DNA from: an uncultured Lachnospiraceae bacterium
Lineage (GTDB): Bacteria; Bacillota; Clostridia; Lachnospirales; Lachnospiraceae
Reading direction: 5' to 3'
Length of the DNA stretch: 64,000 nucleotides
Assembly (NCBI GenBank): GCA_903789615.1
Contig: CAIFEV010000001.1
Location: 310,001 to 374,000, forward strand
The position numbers were made by a program, and so were the translations under genes. The notes beneath the pieces are model-generated. The model ran no database searches. It had not been told where the DNA came from and saw nothing but the letters and a program-made list of their open reading frames with translations. How positions within the stretch are numbered: the first letter of the stretch is position 1; each line of letters starts with the position of its first letter. Of this stretch, positions 54,003 through 63,321 are shown in pieces.

Positions 54003-56636
54003 ATGGCAAAGAAATGGATTTACCTGTTCGCGGAAGGCAATGCCAACATGCGTGAACTTCTCGGCGGAAAGGGCGCGAACCTGGCGGAGATGACCAATCT
54101 TGGCCTCCCGGTTCCTCAGGGGTTCACCATCACGACGGAGGCATGTACTCAGTACTACGAGGACGGCAGACAGATAAATGACGAGATCCGCTCCCAGATC
54201 GCTGAGTACATGGAAAAGCTCGAGAAGATCACCGGCAAGAAGTTCGGCTCCCGCGAGAATCCGCTTCTTGTCTCTGTGCGCTCGGGCGCGAGGGCTTCCA
54301 TGCCGGGCATGATGGATACGATCCTGAACCTGGGTCTGAATGAGGATGTCGTGCAGACGCTGGCGGAGAAGTCGAACAATCCGCGCTGGGCATGGGACTG
54401 CTACAGAAGATTCATCCAGATGTTCTCGGACGTTGTTATGGAAGTTCCCAAGAGCGAGTTCGAGAGACTGATCGACGCGAAGAAGAATGAAAAGGGCGTG
54501 AGCGCGGACGTGGATCTGGATGCGGACGATCTGAAGGATCTGGCAGAGCAGTTCAAGGAGAAATATCAGAAGGCGATCGGGAAGCCGTTCCCGACTGATC
54601 CGAGAGAACAGCTGATCGAGGCCGTGAAAGCAGTGTTCCGCTCCTGGGACAACCCGCGCGCGAATGTATACCGCCGCGACAACGACATTCCGTACAGCTG
54701 GGGCACAGCGGTCAATGTGCAGATGATGGCATTCGGCAACATGGGACCGACATCCGGCTCCGGCGTTGCGTTCTCCCGCGACCCGGCTACCGGTGAGAAC
54801 AGGTTCTACGCGGAAGTTCTCATGAACGCACAGGGCGAAGACGTTGTGTCGGGCGCCCGCACACCGATGAAGATCGACGAGATCAAGGTGAAGCTTCCAG
54901 AGATTTATGACCAGCTGATCAGCATCTCCGACAAGCTCGAGGATCACTACAGAGACATGCAGGACATGGAGTTCACCATCGAGGATGGAAAGCTCTATAT
55001 GCTGCAGTGCCGCAACGGCAAGAGAACCGCCAAGGCCGCTCTCAAGATCGCGTGTGACCTAGTGAAGGAAGGAAAGATCGACGAGAAGAAGGCTGTTCTC
55101 ATGGTTGACCCGCGCAACCTCGACACGCTGCTTCACGGCTCTTTCTCCAAGGCCACGGTCAAGAATGCAAAGCAGATCGGAAAAGGCCTTCCGGCCGCTC
55201 CGGGCGCTGCCTGCGGAAAGATCGTGTTCACAGCCGAGGAAGCAAAGGCCGCCGCTGCGAAGGGCGAGAAGGTTGTACTGGTTAGACGCGAGACATCTCC
55301 GGAAGATATCGAAGGCATGAAGGCCGCACAGGGTATCCTCACGGCCCGCGGCGGCATGACAAGCCACGCTGCCGTTGTTGCCCGCGGAATGGGCGCATGC
55401 TGTGTTGCCGGCTGCTCGGAGATCGCCTTTGCCGAGGATGAGAAGAGCTTCAAGCTCGGCGGCAAGGTTTACAAAGAAGGGGATGTGATCTCCTTTGACG
55501 GTTCGACCGGCAATATCTACGAGGGCGCTCTGGAAGTACAGGAAGGCGCTGTCGAGGATGAGGATTTCGCGACACTGATGGGCTGGGCTGACAAGTACAG
55601 AAGACTGGAAGTCCGCACCAATGCCGACACGCCGGCTGACGCAAAGAAGGCGAGAGAGCTCGGTGCGCAGGGAATCGGCCTGTGCCGCACAGAGCACATG
55701 TTCTTCTCCGGAAACCGCATTGACGCATTCCGTGAGATGATCTGCTCGGACACCGTAGAAGAGCGCGAAGAGGCGCTGGATAAGATTTTGCCATATCAGC
55801 AGGGCGACTTTGAGCAGCTGTTCGAGGCGATGGAAGGCGATCCGGTGACGATCCGCTTCCTGGATCCGCCGCTTCATGAGTTCGTTCCGACGACCGAGGA
55901 AGAGATTAAGAAACTCGCCGACACGAAGCACAAGACGGTCGACCAGATCAAGGACATCATTGCATCCCTGCATGAGTTCAACCCGATGATGGGCCATCGC
56001 GGCTGCCGTCTGACTGTCACCTACCCGGAGATCGGCCGCATGCAGACAAGAGCCGTTATCCGCGCTGCCATCAATGTGCAGAAGAAGCATCCGGACTGGA
56101 ATATTGTTCCGGAAATCATGATTCCGCTCGTATGTGACAAGAAGGAACTTGACTTCGTGAAGACCGTTGTCGATGAGACCGCTCAGGAGGAGATCAAGGC
56201 TTCCGGTCTTGACATGAAGTATGAAGTCGGCACGATGATTGAGATCCCGAGAGCCGCGCTGATGGCTGATGAGATCGCACAGGACGCCGAGTTCTTCTGC
56301 TTCGGCACAAACGACCTGACGCAGATGACCTTCGGATTCTCCCGCGACGACTCCGGAAAGTTCCTGGAGAGCTATTACGAGAGCAAGATTCTCGAGAACG
56401 ATCCGTTTGCGAAGCTTGATCAGAACGGTGTCGGCCAGCTGATGGAGATTGCCGTACAGAAGGGCAGAAAGGTACGTCCGACGCTGCACTGCGGTATCTG
56501 CGGTGAGCATGGCGGCGATCCGAGCTCGATTGAGTTCTGCGACAAGATCGGCCTTGACTATGTTTCCTGCTCGCCATTCCGCGTACCGATCGCAAGACTG
56601 GCAGCGGCTCAGGCGGCGATCAAAGACGAGAAGTGA
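54003..56636 (+). CDS. ppdK: Pyruvate, phosphate dikinase
   Basis: 877 residues, normal length. Interconverts pyruvate/ATP/Pi and PEP/AMP/PPi. N-terminal nucleotide-binding domain (GGKGANLAEM; DPATGENRFYAEVL), swivelling phospho-histidine domain (GGMTSHAAVVARGMG), C-terminal PEP/pyruvate barrel (GIGLCRTEHMFF; CSPFRVPIARLAAAQ with the catalytic cysteine region LHCGICGEHGGDP). TTGGAGGA precedes the ATG. Single-gene unit. Confidence 0.97.
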   Translation: MAKKWIYLFAEGNANMRELLGGKGANLAEMTNLGLPVPQGFTITTEACTQYYEDGRQINDEIRSQIAEYMEKLEKITGKKFGSRENPLLVSVRSGARASMPGMMDTILNLGLNEDVVQTLAEKSNNPRWAWDCYRRFIQMFSDVVMEVPKSEFERLIDAKKNEKGVSADVDLDADDLKDLAEQFKEKYQKAIGKPFPTDPREQLIEAVKAVFRSWDNPRANVYRRDNDIPYSWGTAVNVQMMAFGNMGPTSGSGVAFSRDPATGENRFYAEVLMNAQGEDVVSGARTPMKIDEIKVKLPEIYDQLISISDKLEDHYRDMQDMEFTIEDGKLYMLQCRNGKRTAKAALKIACDLVKEGKIDEKKAVLMVDPRNLDTLLHGSFSKATVKNAKQIGKGLPAAPGAACGKIVFTAEEAKAAAAKGEKVVLVRRETSPEDIEGMKAAQGILTARGGMTSHAAVVARGMGACCVAGCSEIAFAEDEKSFKLGGKVYKEGDVISFDGSTGNIYEGALEVQEGAVEDEDFATLMGWADKYRRLEVRTNADTPADAKKARELGAQGIGLCRTEHMFFSGNRIDAFREMICSDTVEEREEALDKILPYQQGDFEQLFEAMEGDPVTIRFLDPPLHEFVPTTEEEIKKLADTKHKTVDQIKDIIASLHEFNPMMGHRGCRLTVTYPEIGRMQTRAVIRAAINVQKKHPDWNIVPEIMIPLVCDKKELDFVKTVVDETAQEEIKASGLDMKYEVGTMIEIPRAALMADEIAQDAEFFCFGTNDLTQMTFGFSRDDSGKFLESYYESKILENDPFAKLDQNGVGQLMEIAVQKGRKVRPTLHCGICGEHGGDPSSIEFCDKIGLDYVSCSPFRVPIARLAAAQAAIKDEK

Positions 56637-56674
56637 CTGCCTGCACTGAAGTCATCCGGCACATTTGAAAACGA

Positions 56675-56709
56675 GAGGTGTGAGGTGAAAGCTTCACGCC
56701 TCTTTTTTG
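56675..56709 (+). terminator. Terminator of ppdK
   Basis: GAGGTGTGA (56675-56683) pairs with TCACGCCTC (56694-56702), one G-U pair, followed by six T. Confidence 0.82.
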
Positions 56710-56716
56710 TGAAGCC

Positions 56717-56745
56717 TTTTCAAGAAGCACTGGAAACTGTATAAT
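56717..56745 (+). promoter_or_regulatory. Promoter of the ParB-like/BMP operon
   Basis: TTTTCA (56717-56722), 17 bases, TATAAT (56740-56745). Confidence 0.6.
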
Positions 56746-56801
56746 TACAGATATGGAAAATTCGAAGTGAGGAATGGCTTAAAACAGGAAAGGACAAGAC
56801 G

Positions 56802-58730
56802 ATGGCAGCAGAAGATTATCTGGAGGCTGAAAAAAGAGGCCTGTCCGCATACCGGTCGAGCGGTAAGAAGTATCTCCCGGCTCTGGACGAGATCTGCGAT
56901 CGTTCGATGATTGAAAAGGAAGAAAAGGTCGGCGTCGTAGATATACCTCTGGAACTTATCGTCGGGACGGCGCACAGAGGCAGAACCGAAGCCTTTGCCG
57001 ACAATTTCATGCCGCTTCTGCCGATGGACACAGAATTCGGAGCGAAGTGGGTGACGCTTTCGATCAGCCACGAGGAAGAGGGAATTCATGACCCAATCAA
57101 GGTCATTGAGTATCTGCATAAATATTATGTCATTGAGGGAAACAAGCGCGTCAGCGTCATGAAGTACTTTGACGCATACTCCATCCGCGCGGATGTAACC
57201 ATATATATCCCCAAGATGTCGGATGATCCGCAGGTGAAGATTGAGCTGGCCTATCTGCCGTTCTACCGGTCGACGCACATCGCCGAGATCTGGTTCAGCC
57301 ACCCGGAGAGTTTCGACGTGCTCATGAAGCTGGTCGGCGTGACGCCCGGTGAGGAGTACCCGGCGGAGAAGCGGACGGACCTGACAAGCTCGTATATGCG
57401 TTTCCGCGACGCATTTCTGGCGCACGGCGGCGGAAAGTTCGGATATCCAGTCGGCGATGCGTATCTTCGGTTCATTCATATCCAGAATTACAGCGAGGTC
57501 ATTCACTATTCGCCGACCGATATGGACAAATATGTCGTCCGCTACTGGGGAGAATTTGAGCTTCTGGGGCAGAGCGACGGGGAGTCGGCTGACGTGAAGC
57601 TTGCGCCGGAGGCGGCAAAACCGAGAAGCCTGCTGAACTTTCTGCTCCCGGGCGGAACGAGTGTGAAGGCGCTGAAAGTCGGCTTTGTGTACGAGCGCAA
57701 TCCGGAAGTGTCGCAGTGGGCGTATGCACATGAGCTGGGCCGCAAATATCTGGAAGAGGTGTTCGGTGATGACCTGGAAACCATGGTCAAGTGCGACGTG
57801 AAGGTCGGCGAGACGGACGAATCCGCCATCGACGAGCTGATCTGCAGCGGATGCAATGTCATCTTCGTGACCAATGCGGCCATGATTCTGGCCTGCGTGA
57901 AGGAAGCTGTGCTGCACCCGGACGTGAAGATCCTCTGCAATTCGCTGGACATCAGCTACAATAACGTGCGCACGTACTCCGCGAGACTCTACGAAGGCAA
58001 ATTCCTGTCCGGAATCATTGCCGGCGCGCTCACGCAGACCGGCAAGATCGGGTATGTGGCCAACACGCCGATTGCCGGGACATTTGCGGACATCAACGCA
58101 TTTGCCATGGGTGTTGCTGCGGTGAATCCGGCGGCCAGGGTCTATCTGTCCTGGTCCGGCCTGAAGGAAGATGATTACTATGAAGACCTCTATCACGAGG
58201 GGTGCGATCTGATCTCTACACATGAGATGGTCATTCCGAATTCAAAGAAGCGGCGTTTCGGGCTGTTTAAGCGCGGACGCGGCGACGAGCCGGTTTATCT
58301 GGCGATGACGCTGTTTCACTGGGGCATCTTCTACGAGAAGATGATTGAGAGCATTGTCTCCGGTTCGTGGAAGAAGGACGAGGACGTAAAGGCGCTGAAC
58401 TACTGGTGGGGCATGAGTGCCGGCGTAGTGGAATTCTTCATGTCCAAGCAGATTCCGGAGCCGACCAGACGAATCGTGAACTATTTCGAATCCGGAATAA
58501 AAAAGAGAGAGTTCCAGCCGTTTACGGGGCATATCATCTGCCAGGACGGGACAGATGCCAATCCGGAAACAAGGGAGCTTGGCTATGAACAGATCGTTGG
58601 AATGGACTATCTGCTTGAAAATGTAATCGGTGAGATCCCGGGCGTGAAACAGCTTGATGAAGACGCAAAACAGCTGGTGGCGGCTCAGGGTGTGATTGAC
58701 AAGGAAGGCATTCTTCTGAAGAGTGAATGA
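56802..58730 (+). CDS. Cytoplasmic fusion of a ParB-like domain and a BMP-type ligand-binding domain
   Basis: 642 residues, no signal peptide, lipobox or membrane segment. Residues about 45-135 resemble the ParB/sulfiredoxin fold: HDPIKVIEYLHKYYVIEGNKRVSVMKYF, where a G-x-(H/K)-R-x-x-x helix follows a beta strand. Residues about 135-285 are a linker of unknown fold. Residues about 288-642 match BMP/PnrA (Bmp family) periplasmic-type binding proteins (LKVGFVYERNPEVSQWAYAHELGRKYLEE; GKIGYVANTPIAGTFADINAFAMG). BMP domains usually bind nucleosides outside the cell, so a cytoplasmic version should be a sensor. It is followed nine bases later by a phosphoesterase gene. Confidence 0.8.
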   Translation: MAAEDYLEAEKRGLSAYRSSGKKYLPALDEICDRSMIEKEEKVGVVDIPLELIVGTAHRGRTEAFADNFMPLLPMDTEFGAKWVTLSISHEEEGIHDPIKVIEYLHKYYVIEGNKRVSVMKYFDAYSIRADVTIYIPKMSDDPQVKIELAYLPFYRSTHIAEIWFSHPESFDVLMKLVGVTPGEEYPAEKRTDLTSSYMRFRDAFLAHGGGKFGYPVGDAYLRFIHIQNYSEVIHYSPTDMDKYVVRYWGEFELLGQSDGESADVKLAPEAAKPRSLLNFLLPGGTSVKALKVGFVYERNPEVSQWAYAHELGRKYLEEVFGDDLETMVKCDVKVGETDESAIDELICSGCNVIFVTNAAMILACVKEAVLHPDVKILCNSLDISYNNVRTYSARLYEGKFLSGIIAGALTQTGKIGYVANTPIAGTFADINAFAMGVAAVNPAARVYLSWSGLKEDDYYEDLYHEGCDLISTHEMVIPNSKKRRFGLFKRGRGDEPVYLAMTLFHWGIFYEKMIESIVSGSWKKDEDVKALNYWWGMSAGVVEFFMSKQIPEPTRRIVNYFESGIKKREFQPFTGHIICQDGTDANPETRELGYEQIVGMDYLLENVIGEIPGVKQLDEDAKQLVAAQGVIDKEGILLKSE

Positions 58731-58739
58731 GCACGGAAG

Positions 58740-59393
58740 ATGAAAATACTGTTTCTGGCGGACGAACCCGACCCCTACTACTACGAGTTTTTTGACAAGA
58801 GTAAATTCGACGACCTGGATCTGATCGTGTCCTGCGGCGACCTGAAACCGGAGTATGTGTCTTTTTTTGCGACGATGAGCCGTGTTCCGGTTCTGTATGT
58901 GCGCGGCAATCACGACGACATATACGCGCAGAATCCTCCGGGCGGCTGTGAGTGCATCGAGGACAGAGTGTTCACTTACAGAGGCGTGCGGTTTCTGGGG
59001 CTTGGCGGCTGCATGCGCTACAAGGAAGGGGACAACCAGTTCACGGACAGGGAAATGGCCCGCCGCATCCGCAAAATGAGCCGGCAGCTGAAGAAGAATG
59101 ACGGATTCGACATCCTTGTCACACATGCGCCTTCCAGGGGCGTCGGGGATGACACAGATCCGTGTCACACGGGATTTGACTGCTTCAATGAACTCATACG
59201 GAAGTATCACCCGGCGTATCATGTCCACGGTCACGTGCACATCAATTACGGCTGCAGGTTTGTACGGGAGATGGAGACGGATGGCACAAAGGTGATCAAC
59301 GCGTACCAGCACTATCTGCTGGAGATACCGGATGTCCCGTCTGATACGGTGGCGCACGGGCGCGGCAGGCTTGCGAAGGTCTTCCGGATATGA
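58740..59393 (+). CDS. Metallophosphoesterase with altered first metal motif
   Basis: 217 residues. Calcineurin-like phosphoesterase fold: GD motif at CGDL (33-34), GNHD (56-59), THAPSRG and HGHVH near the C-terminus. The first motif, normally D-x-H, reads LADEPD, so the histidine is replaced by Pro10. The remaining ligands are intact, so activity is possible but metal binding may be altered. Adjacent to the ParB-like/BMP fusion, nine bases downstream, and probably co-translated. Substrate unknown. Confidence 0.85.
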   Translation: MKILFLADEPDPYYYEFFDKSKFDDLDLIVSCGDLKPEYVSFFATMSRVPVLYVRGNHDDIYAQNPPGGCECIEDRVFTYRGVRFLGLGGCMRYKEGDNQFTDREMARRIRKMSRQLKKNDGFDILVTHAPSRGVGDDTDPCHTGFDCFNELIRKYHPAYHVHGHVHINYGCRFVREMETDGTKVINAYQHYLLEIPDVPSDTVAHGRGRLAKVFRI

Positions 59394-59458
59394 TAGTATA
59401 ATCGGAAAATTCAGCCGAAGAGAAAGCGGCAGAATACGGAAAGGCGAGGATCATTCAT

Positions 59459-60559
59459 ATGAACGAAAAGTTTAAAGTCGGCATTCTCGGTGCGACCGGC
59501 ATGGTCGGACAGCGCTTTGTACTTCTTCTTGAAAATCATCCGTGGTTCAAACCGGTATGTGTGGCCGCGTCCGGCCGCAGCGCAGGAAAGACATACGCCG
59601 AAGCGGTGAACGGACGCTGGAAGATGGATGTTCCGACGCCGGAGTACGTAAAAGACATGCCGGTTCTTGACATGGATAAGGATTTTGAGAAAATCGTATC
59701 CATGGTCGATTTCGTGTTCTGCGCAGTCAATATGCCGAAGGAACAGATCCGGGCACTCGAGGAGCGCTACGCAAGAGCGGAGATTCCGGTGATTTCCAAC
59801 AACAGCGCAAACCGCTGGACGCCGGACGTACCGATGGTCATCCCGGAGATAAATCCGGGGCATCTTACGGTCATCGAGGCACAGAAGGAAAGACTTGGCA
59901 CAAAGCGCGGATTTATCTGCGTGAAACCGAACTGCTCGATTCAGAGCTATACGCCGGCTATCAACGCGCTGCTTGAATTCCGCCCGAAGCTCGTCGTGGC
60001 GACGACCTATCAGGCGATTTCCGGCGCAGGCAAGACTTTTGCCCAGTGGCCGGAGATGGAAGGAAACATCATCCCGTATATCTCGGGTGAGGAAGAGAAG
60101 TCCGAGAGAGAGCCGCTGCGCATCTGGGGCAAGGTTGTTGACGGCAAAGTTGTTCCGGCTACCGAACCGGTTATCACCTGCCAGTGTCTCCGCGTTCCGG
60201 TATTAAACGGCCATACGGCGGCGGTTTTCGTCAACTTTGAGCGCAAGCCCACAAAGGAACAGATCATCGACAAATGGACAAGCTACAAGGGCCTTCCGCA
60301 GGAGCTGAAGCTGCCGAGTGCCCCGGCCCGGTTCATTCAGTATCTGGAAGAGCCGGACAGGCCGCAGGTCCGCATGGACGTCAACTTTGAGCACGGCATG
60401 GGCATTTCGCTGGGCCGTCTGAGAGAAGACAGTGTATTTGACTACAAATTTGTTGGCCTGTCTCACAACACGCTGCGCGGTGCCGCGGGCGGCGCTGTCG
60501 AGATCGCCGAGCTTCTCGCCGCGAAGGGCTACCTGACCGGAGAGGAAGAGAAGAACTGA
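59459..60559 (+). CDS. asd: Aspartate-semialdehyde dehydrogenase
   Basis: 366 residues. Reduces aspartyl phosphate in lysine/threonine/methionine and cell-wall synthesis. NADP fold GILGATGMVGQRF, catalytic cysteine in VKPNCSIQSYTPA, the catalytic histidine region VLNGHTAAVFVNF. Length and the AISGAGKTFAQWPEMEGNIIPYI block place it in the archaeal/fungal-type branch. AAGGCGAGGA upstream of the ATG; a TATAAT (59397-59402) overlaps the end of the preceding gene. Confidence 0.95.
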   Translation: MNEKFKVGILGATGMVGQRFVLLLENHPWFKPVCVAASGRSAGKTYAEAVNGRWKMDVPTPEYVKDMPVLDMDKDFEKIVSMVDFVFCAVNMPKEQIRALEERYARAEIPVISNNSANRWTPDVPMVIPEINPGHLTVIEAQKERLGTKRGFICVKPNCSIQSYTPAINALLEFRPKLVVATTYQAISGAGKTFAQWPEMEGNIIPYISGEEEKSEREPLRIWGKVVDGKVVPATEPVITCQCLRVPVLNGHTAAVFVNFERKPTKEQIIDKWTSYKGLPQELKLPSAPARFIQYLEEPDRPQVRMDVNFEHGMGISLGRLREDSVFDYKFVGLSHNTLRGAAGGAVEIAELLAAKGYLTGEEEKN

Positions 60560-60583
60560 AATTCCGTTTCGTATTTTAAAAAA

Positions 60584-60625
60584 GGCATGTCCGGTGGTAT
60601 GATAAGCACGGATATGTCTTTTTTC
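60584..60625 (+). terminator. Terminator of asd
   Basis: GGCATGTCCG (60584-60593) pairs with CGGATATGTC (60609-60618), two G-U pairs, followed by six T. Confidence 0.8.
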
Positions 60626-60683
60626 TTTCTGCCGGAATTTCCTCCGGCCTGTTTCAAGTACACGGGAGTCTGCAGGAGCAGTC

Positions 60684-61280
60684 ATGAAGAATAATCAGTT
60701 TTTTGCCATGCTCAGCCGCATGAAGTATATAAACCGGTGGGGCCTGATGCGCAATACCAGACAGGAGAACAACTGCGAGCACTCGCTGGAGACAGCGTAC
60801 ATCGTCCATGCGCTGGGACTCATCGCAAACCGGTATTTCGGAGGCCATCTGGATGCGCAGCGCCTGGCGGTATTGGGAATGTATCACGATGTGACGGAGA
60901 TTATAACGGGCGACATGCCCACTCCGGTCAAGTATTACAGTCCCATTATCCGTGAGGCGTATGCGGGTGTGGAACAGGTGGCAAGAGATGAACTGCTGGA
61001 AGGGCTTCCGGAGGAAATGCGGGATGATTACAGGGGACTGCTTCTGCCGACGGAAGAAGAGAAAGAACTCTGGAAGTATGTCAAGGCAGCCGACAGCATC
61101 AGTGCATACCTGAAGTGCATCGAGGAGCGCAACATGGGCAATGCGGATTTCCGGGACGCGGAGCAGTCGATCCTGCAGAAGATTCACGGCATGCACATGC
61201 CGGAGGCAGAGTTTTTTCTGAAACATTTTCTGCCGGCTTATGAGAGTACCATTGACAAGTCAAAAGATCCGGAGAACTGA
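60684..61280 (+). CDS. YfbR-type 5'-deoxynucleotidase (HD superfamily)
   Basis: 198 residues. Dephosphorylates deoxynucleoside 5'-monophosphates in characterised YfbR. HD-domain metal ligands: NNCEHSLETA, MYHDVTEIITGDMPTPVK and the later KAADSISAYLKC. The TGDMPTPVKYY block is the YfbR signature. AGGAGCAGTC precedes the ATG. The next gene starts ten bases downstream. Confidence 0.92.
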   Translation: MKNNQFFAMLSRMKYINRWGLMRNTRQENNCEHSLETAYIVHALGLIANRYFGGHLDAQRLAVLGMYHDVTEIITGDMPTPVKYYSPIIREAYAGVEQVARDELLEGLPEEMRDDYRGLLLPTEEEKELWKYVKAADSISAYLKCIEERNMGNADFRDAEQSILQKIHGMHMPEAEFFLKHFLPAYESTIDKSKDPEN

Positions 61281-61290
61281 GCAGCATCGC

Positions 61291-63306
61291 ATGGAAAGAT
61301 ATGTATTTATAGCTGAAAAACCGAGTGTAGCCAGACAGTTTGCAGACGCGCTGCACCTGAACTTCAAGAAGCGCGACGGGTATCTGGAATCGGAGAACAC
61401 GATTGTGACCTGGTGCGTGGGCCATCTGGTCACGATGTCATATCCGGAGAGCTATGACCCGAAGCTGAAGAAATGGTCCTTTGACACCCTGCCGTTTATT
61501 CCGGAGACGTTCCGGTATGAAGTCATCAAAGACATCCGGAAGCAATTTGAAATCGTCAAGGGACTTCTGACAAGGGAGGATGTGCGCAGGATCTATGTCT
61601 GTACCGATTCCGGGCGGGAAGGAGAGTATATCTACCGCCTGGTGCGCCAGGAAGCCGGCGTTACCGGCAAGGACGAGCGGCGCGTGTGGATTGATTCCCA
61701 GACGGAAGAAGAAATCCATAAAGGAATCAGAACGGCCAGGCCTGAGAGCGAGTATGACAGTCTGGCTGACGCGGCGTACCTTCGCGCGAAAGAAGATTAT
61801 CTGATGGGAATCAATTTCTCCCGTGCGATGACGCTCAAATACGGAAACGGAATGGCTTCATTTCTGCACCGGAAATATGCGGTAATCTCCGTCGGACGGG
61901 TTATGACCTGCGTTCTCGGTATGGTTGTCCGGCGGGAGCGGGAGATCCGGCAGTTTGTGCCGGAGACTTTTTACCGGATCAGTGCAAAGACGAAGCCGGG
62001 ATTTGACGCGGACTGGAAACTGAATGAAAAAAGCGCGTACACCGGTGATCCGCAGCTCTACAAAGATACGGGCTTTAAAAGCAGGGAAAAGGCAGAGGAG
62101 ATGATCAGGCGCCTGTGTGTCGGCGGGTACCCGGTGCAGGGGGTTATCAGCGCATTTTCCAACCGGCAGGAGACGCAGAATCCGCCGCTTCTCTACAACC
62201 TGGCGGAAATACAGAACGACTGCTCGCGGAAATTCCATATCAGTCCGGATCAGACACTTACGATTATCCAGGAACTATACGAGAAACGGCTGGTGACGTA
62301 CCCGCGGACGGACGCGCGCGTACTCTCCAGCGCCGTCGCAAAGGAGATTGACGGCAACATCCGCGGGCTTGCTTCCCTTTCCGGAACGGACATCAGCACG
62401 GCCGCCGGACAGATTCTGAAGGCGGACGCCTGGAAGAAGATCGGCAGGACGCGGTACACCAACGACAAGCTGATCACCGACCACTATGCACTTATTCCGA
62501 CCGGGAATACGAGGGCTGCGGGAAATCTTGATGGCCTGAAGCGCCAGGTTTATGAGCTGATCTGCCGGCGTTTTCTTTCCATTTTCATGCCGCCAGCAAA
62601 GTACCGCAAGATCGCACTCACGATTGATGTGCCGGACGGAGAACATACGGAAACCTTCACGGCGTCGGTGCGCGTACTCACGGATCCCGGATACCGCACG
62701 ATTGCCGGACTCACAGACCGGGACGAGAGCGGAGGCAAAAGTCCGGAGGAGCAGAGCCGGACATCCGGCGCCATGTCCGCTGCCTTGCAAAGACTTCGCA
62801 AAGGGGATAAAATCAATATACTTGCGTTTACTGTACGGGAGGGGCAGACAACACCTCCCAGACGGTACACGACCGGTTCGATGATCCTTGCCATGGAGAA
62901 CGCAGGACAGCTGATTGAGGACGAGGAGCTGAGAGAACAGATCAAGGGCTCCGGGATCGGAACAAGTGCGACGCGCGCGGAGATCCTCAGCAAACTGGAG
63001 CGGATCCGTTATCTGTCCGTGAGTAAGAAGACACAGGTTATGAAACCGACGCTGTATGGCGAGATGGTGTATGATGCTGTTGATGTCTCGATGCGTCCGA
63101 TGCTGAGTCCGAAGATGACAGCAAGCTGGGAGAAAGGTCTCACGATGGTCGCAGAAGGCACGATCGGGCCGGACGAGTATATGGAGAAACTCAGGGACTT
63201 TATCGTCCGTCGGACCGATCAGGTGAAACAGGCTGCCAATCAGGGGCAGCTGCAGAGAATGTACGCGGAGTCAGCCACGTACTACAAAAAACCGGGAAAA
63301 AATTAA
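61291..63306 (+). CDS. topB: DNA topoisomerase III
   Basis: 671 residues. Type IA topoisomerase. Toprim domain with FIAEKPSVARQFADAL and CTDSGREGEYIYR; catalytic tyrosine in YEKRLVTYPRTDARVLSS. C-terminal GSGIGTSATRAEILSKLERI region is present, zinc ribbons are not. ATG 61291 lacks a close ribosome site (GGAG is about 17 bases away), so translation may be coupled to yfbR. Chromosomal context suggests a housekeeping copy, not a plasmid one. Confidence 0.92.
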   Translation: MERYVFIAEKPSVARQFADALHLNFKKRDGYLESENTIVTWCVGHLVTMSYPESYDPKLKKWSFDTLPFIPETFRYEVIKDIRKQFEIVKGLLTREDVRRIYVCTDSGREGEYIYRLVRQEAGVTGKDERRVWIDSQTEEEIHKGIRTARPESEYDSLADAAYLRAKEDYLMGINFSRAMTLKYGNGMASFLHRKYAVISVGRVMTCVLGMVVRREREIRQFVPETFYRISAKTKPGFDADWKLNEKSAYTGDPQLYKDTGFKSREKAEEMIRRLCVGGYPVQGVISAFSNRQETQNPPLLYNLAEIQNDCSRKFHISPDQTLTIIQELYEKRLVTYPRTDARVLSSAVAKEIDGNIRGLASLSGTDISTAAGQILKADAWKKIGRTRYTNDKLITDHYALIPTGNTRAAGNLDGLKRQVYELICRRFLSIFMPPAKYRKIALTIDVPDGEHTETFTASVRVLTDPGYRTIAGLTDRDESGGKSPEEQSRTSGAMSAALQRLRKGDKINILAFTVREGQTTPPRRYTTGSMILAMENAGQLIEDEELREQIKGSGIGTSATRAEILSKLERIRYLSVSKKTQVMKPTLYGEMVYDAVDVSMRPMLSPKMTASWEKGLTMVAEGTIGPDEYMEKLRDFIVRRTDQVKQAANQGQLQRMYAESATYYKKPGKN

Positions 63307-63321
63307 CGGGAGAATAAATGT

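Noticed and set aside
55059-58223. Long minus-strand open frames (about 480-490 residues) opposite ppdK and the BMP fusion
   Set aside because: Antisense shadows of strongly supported genes, without ribosome sites or family similarity.
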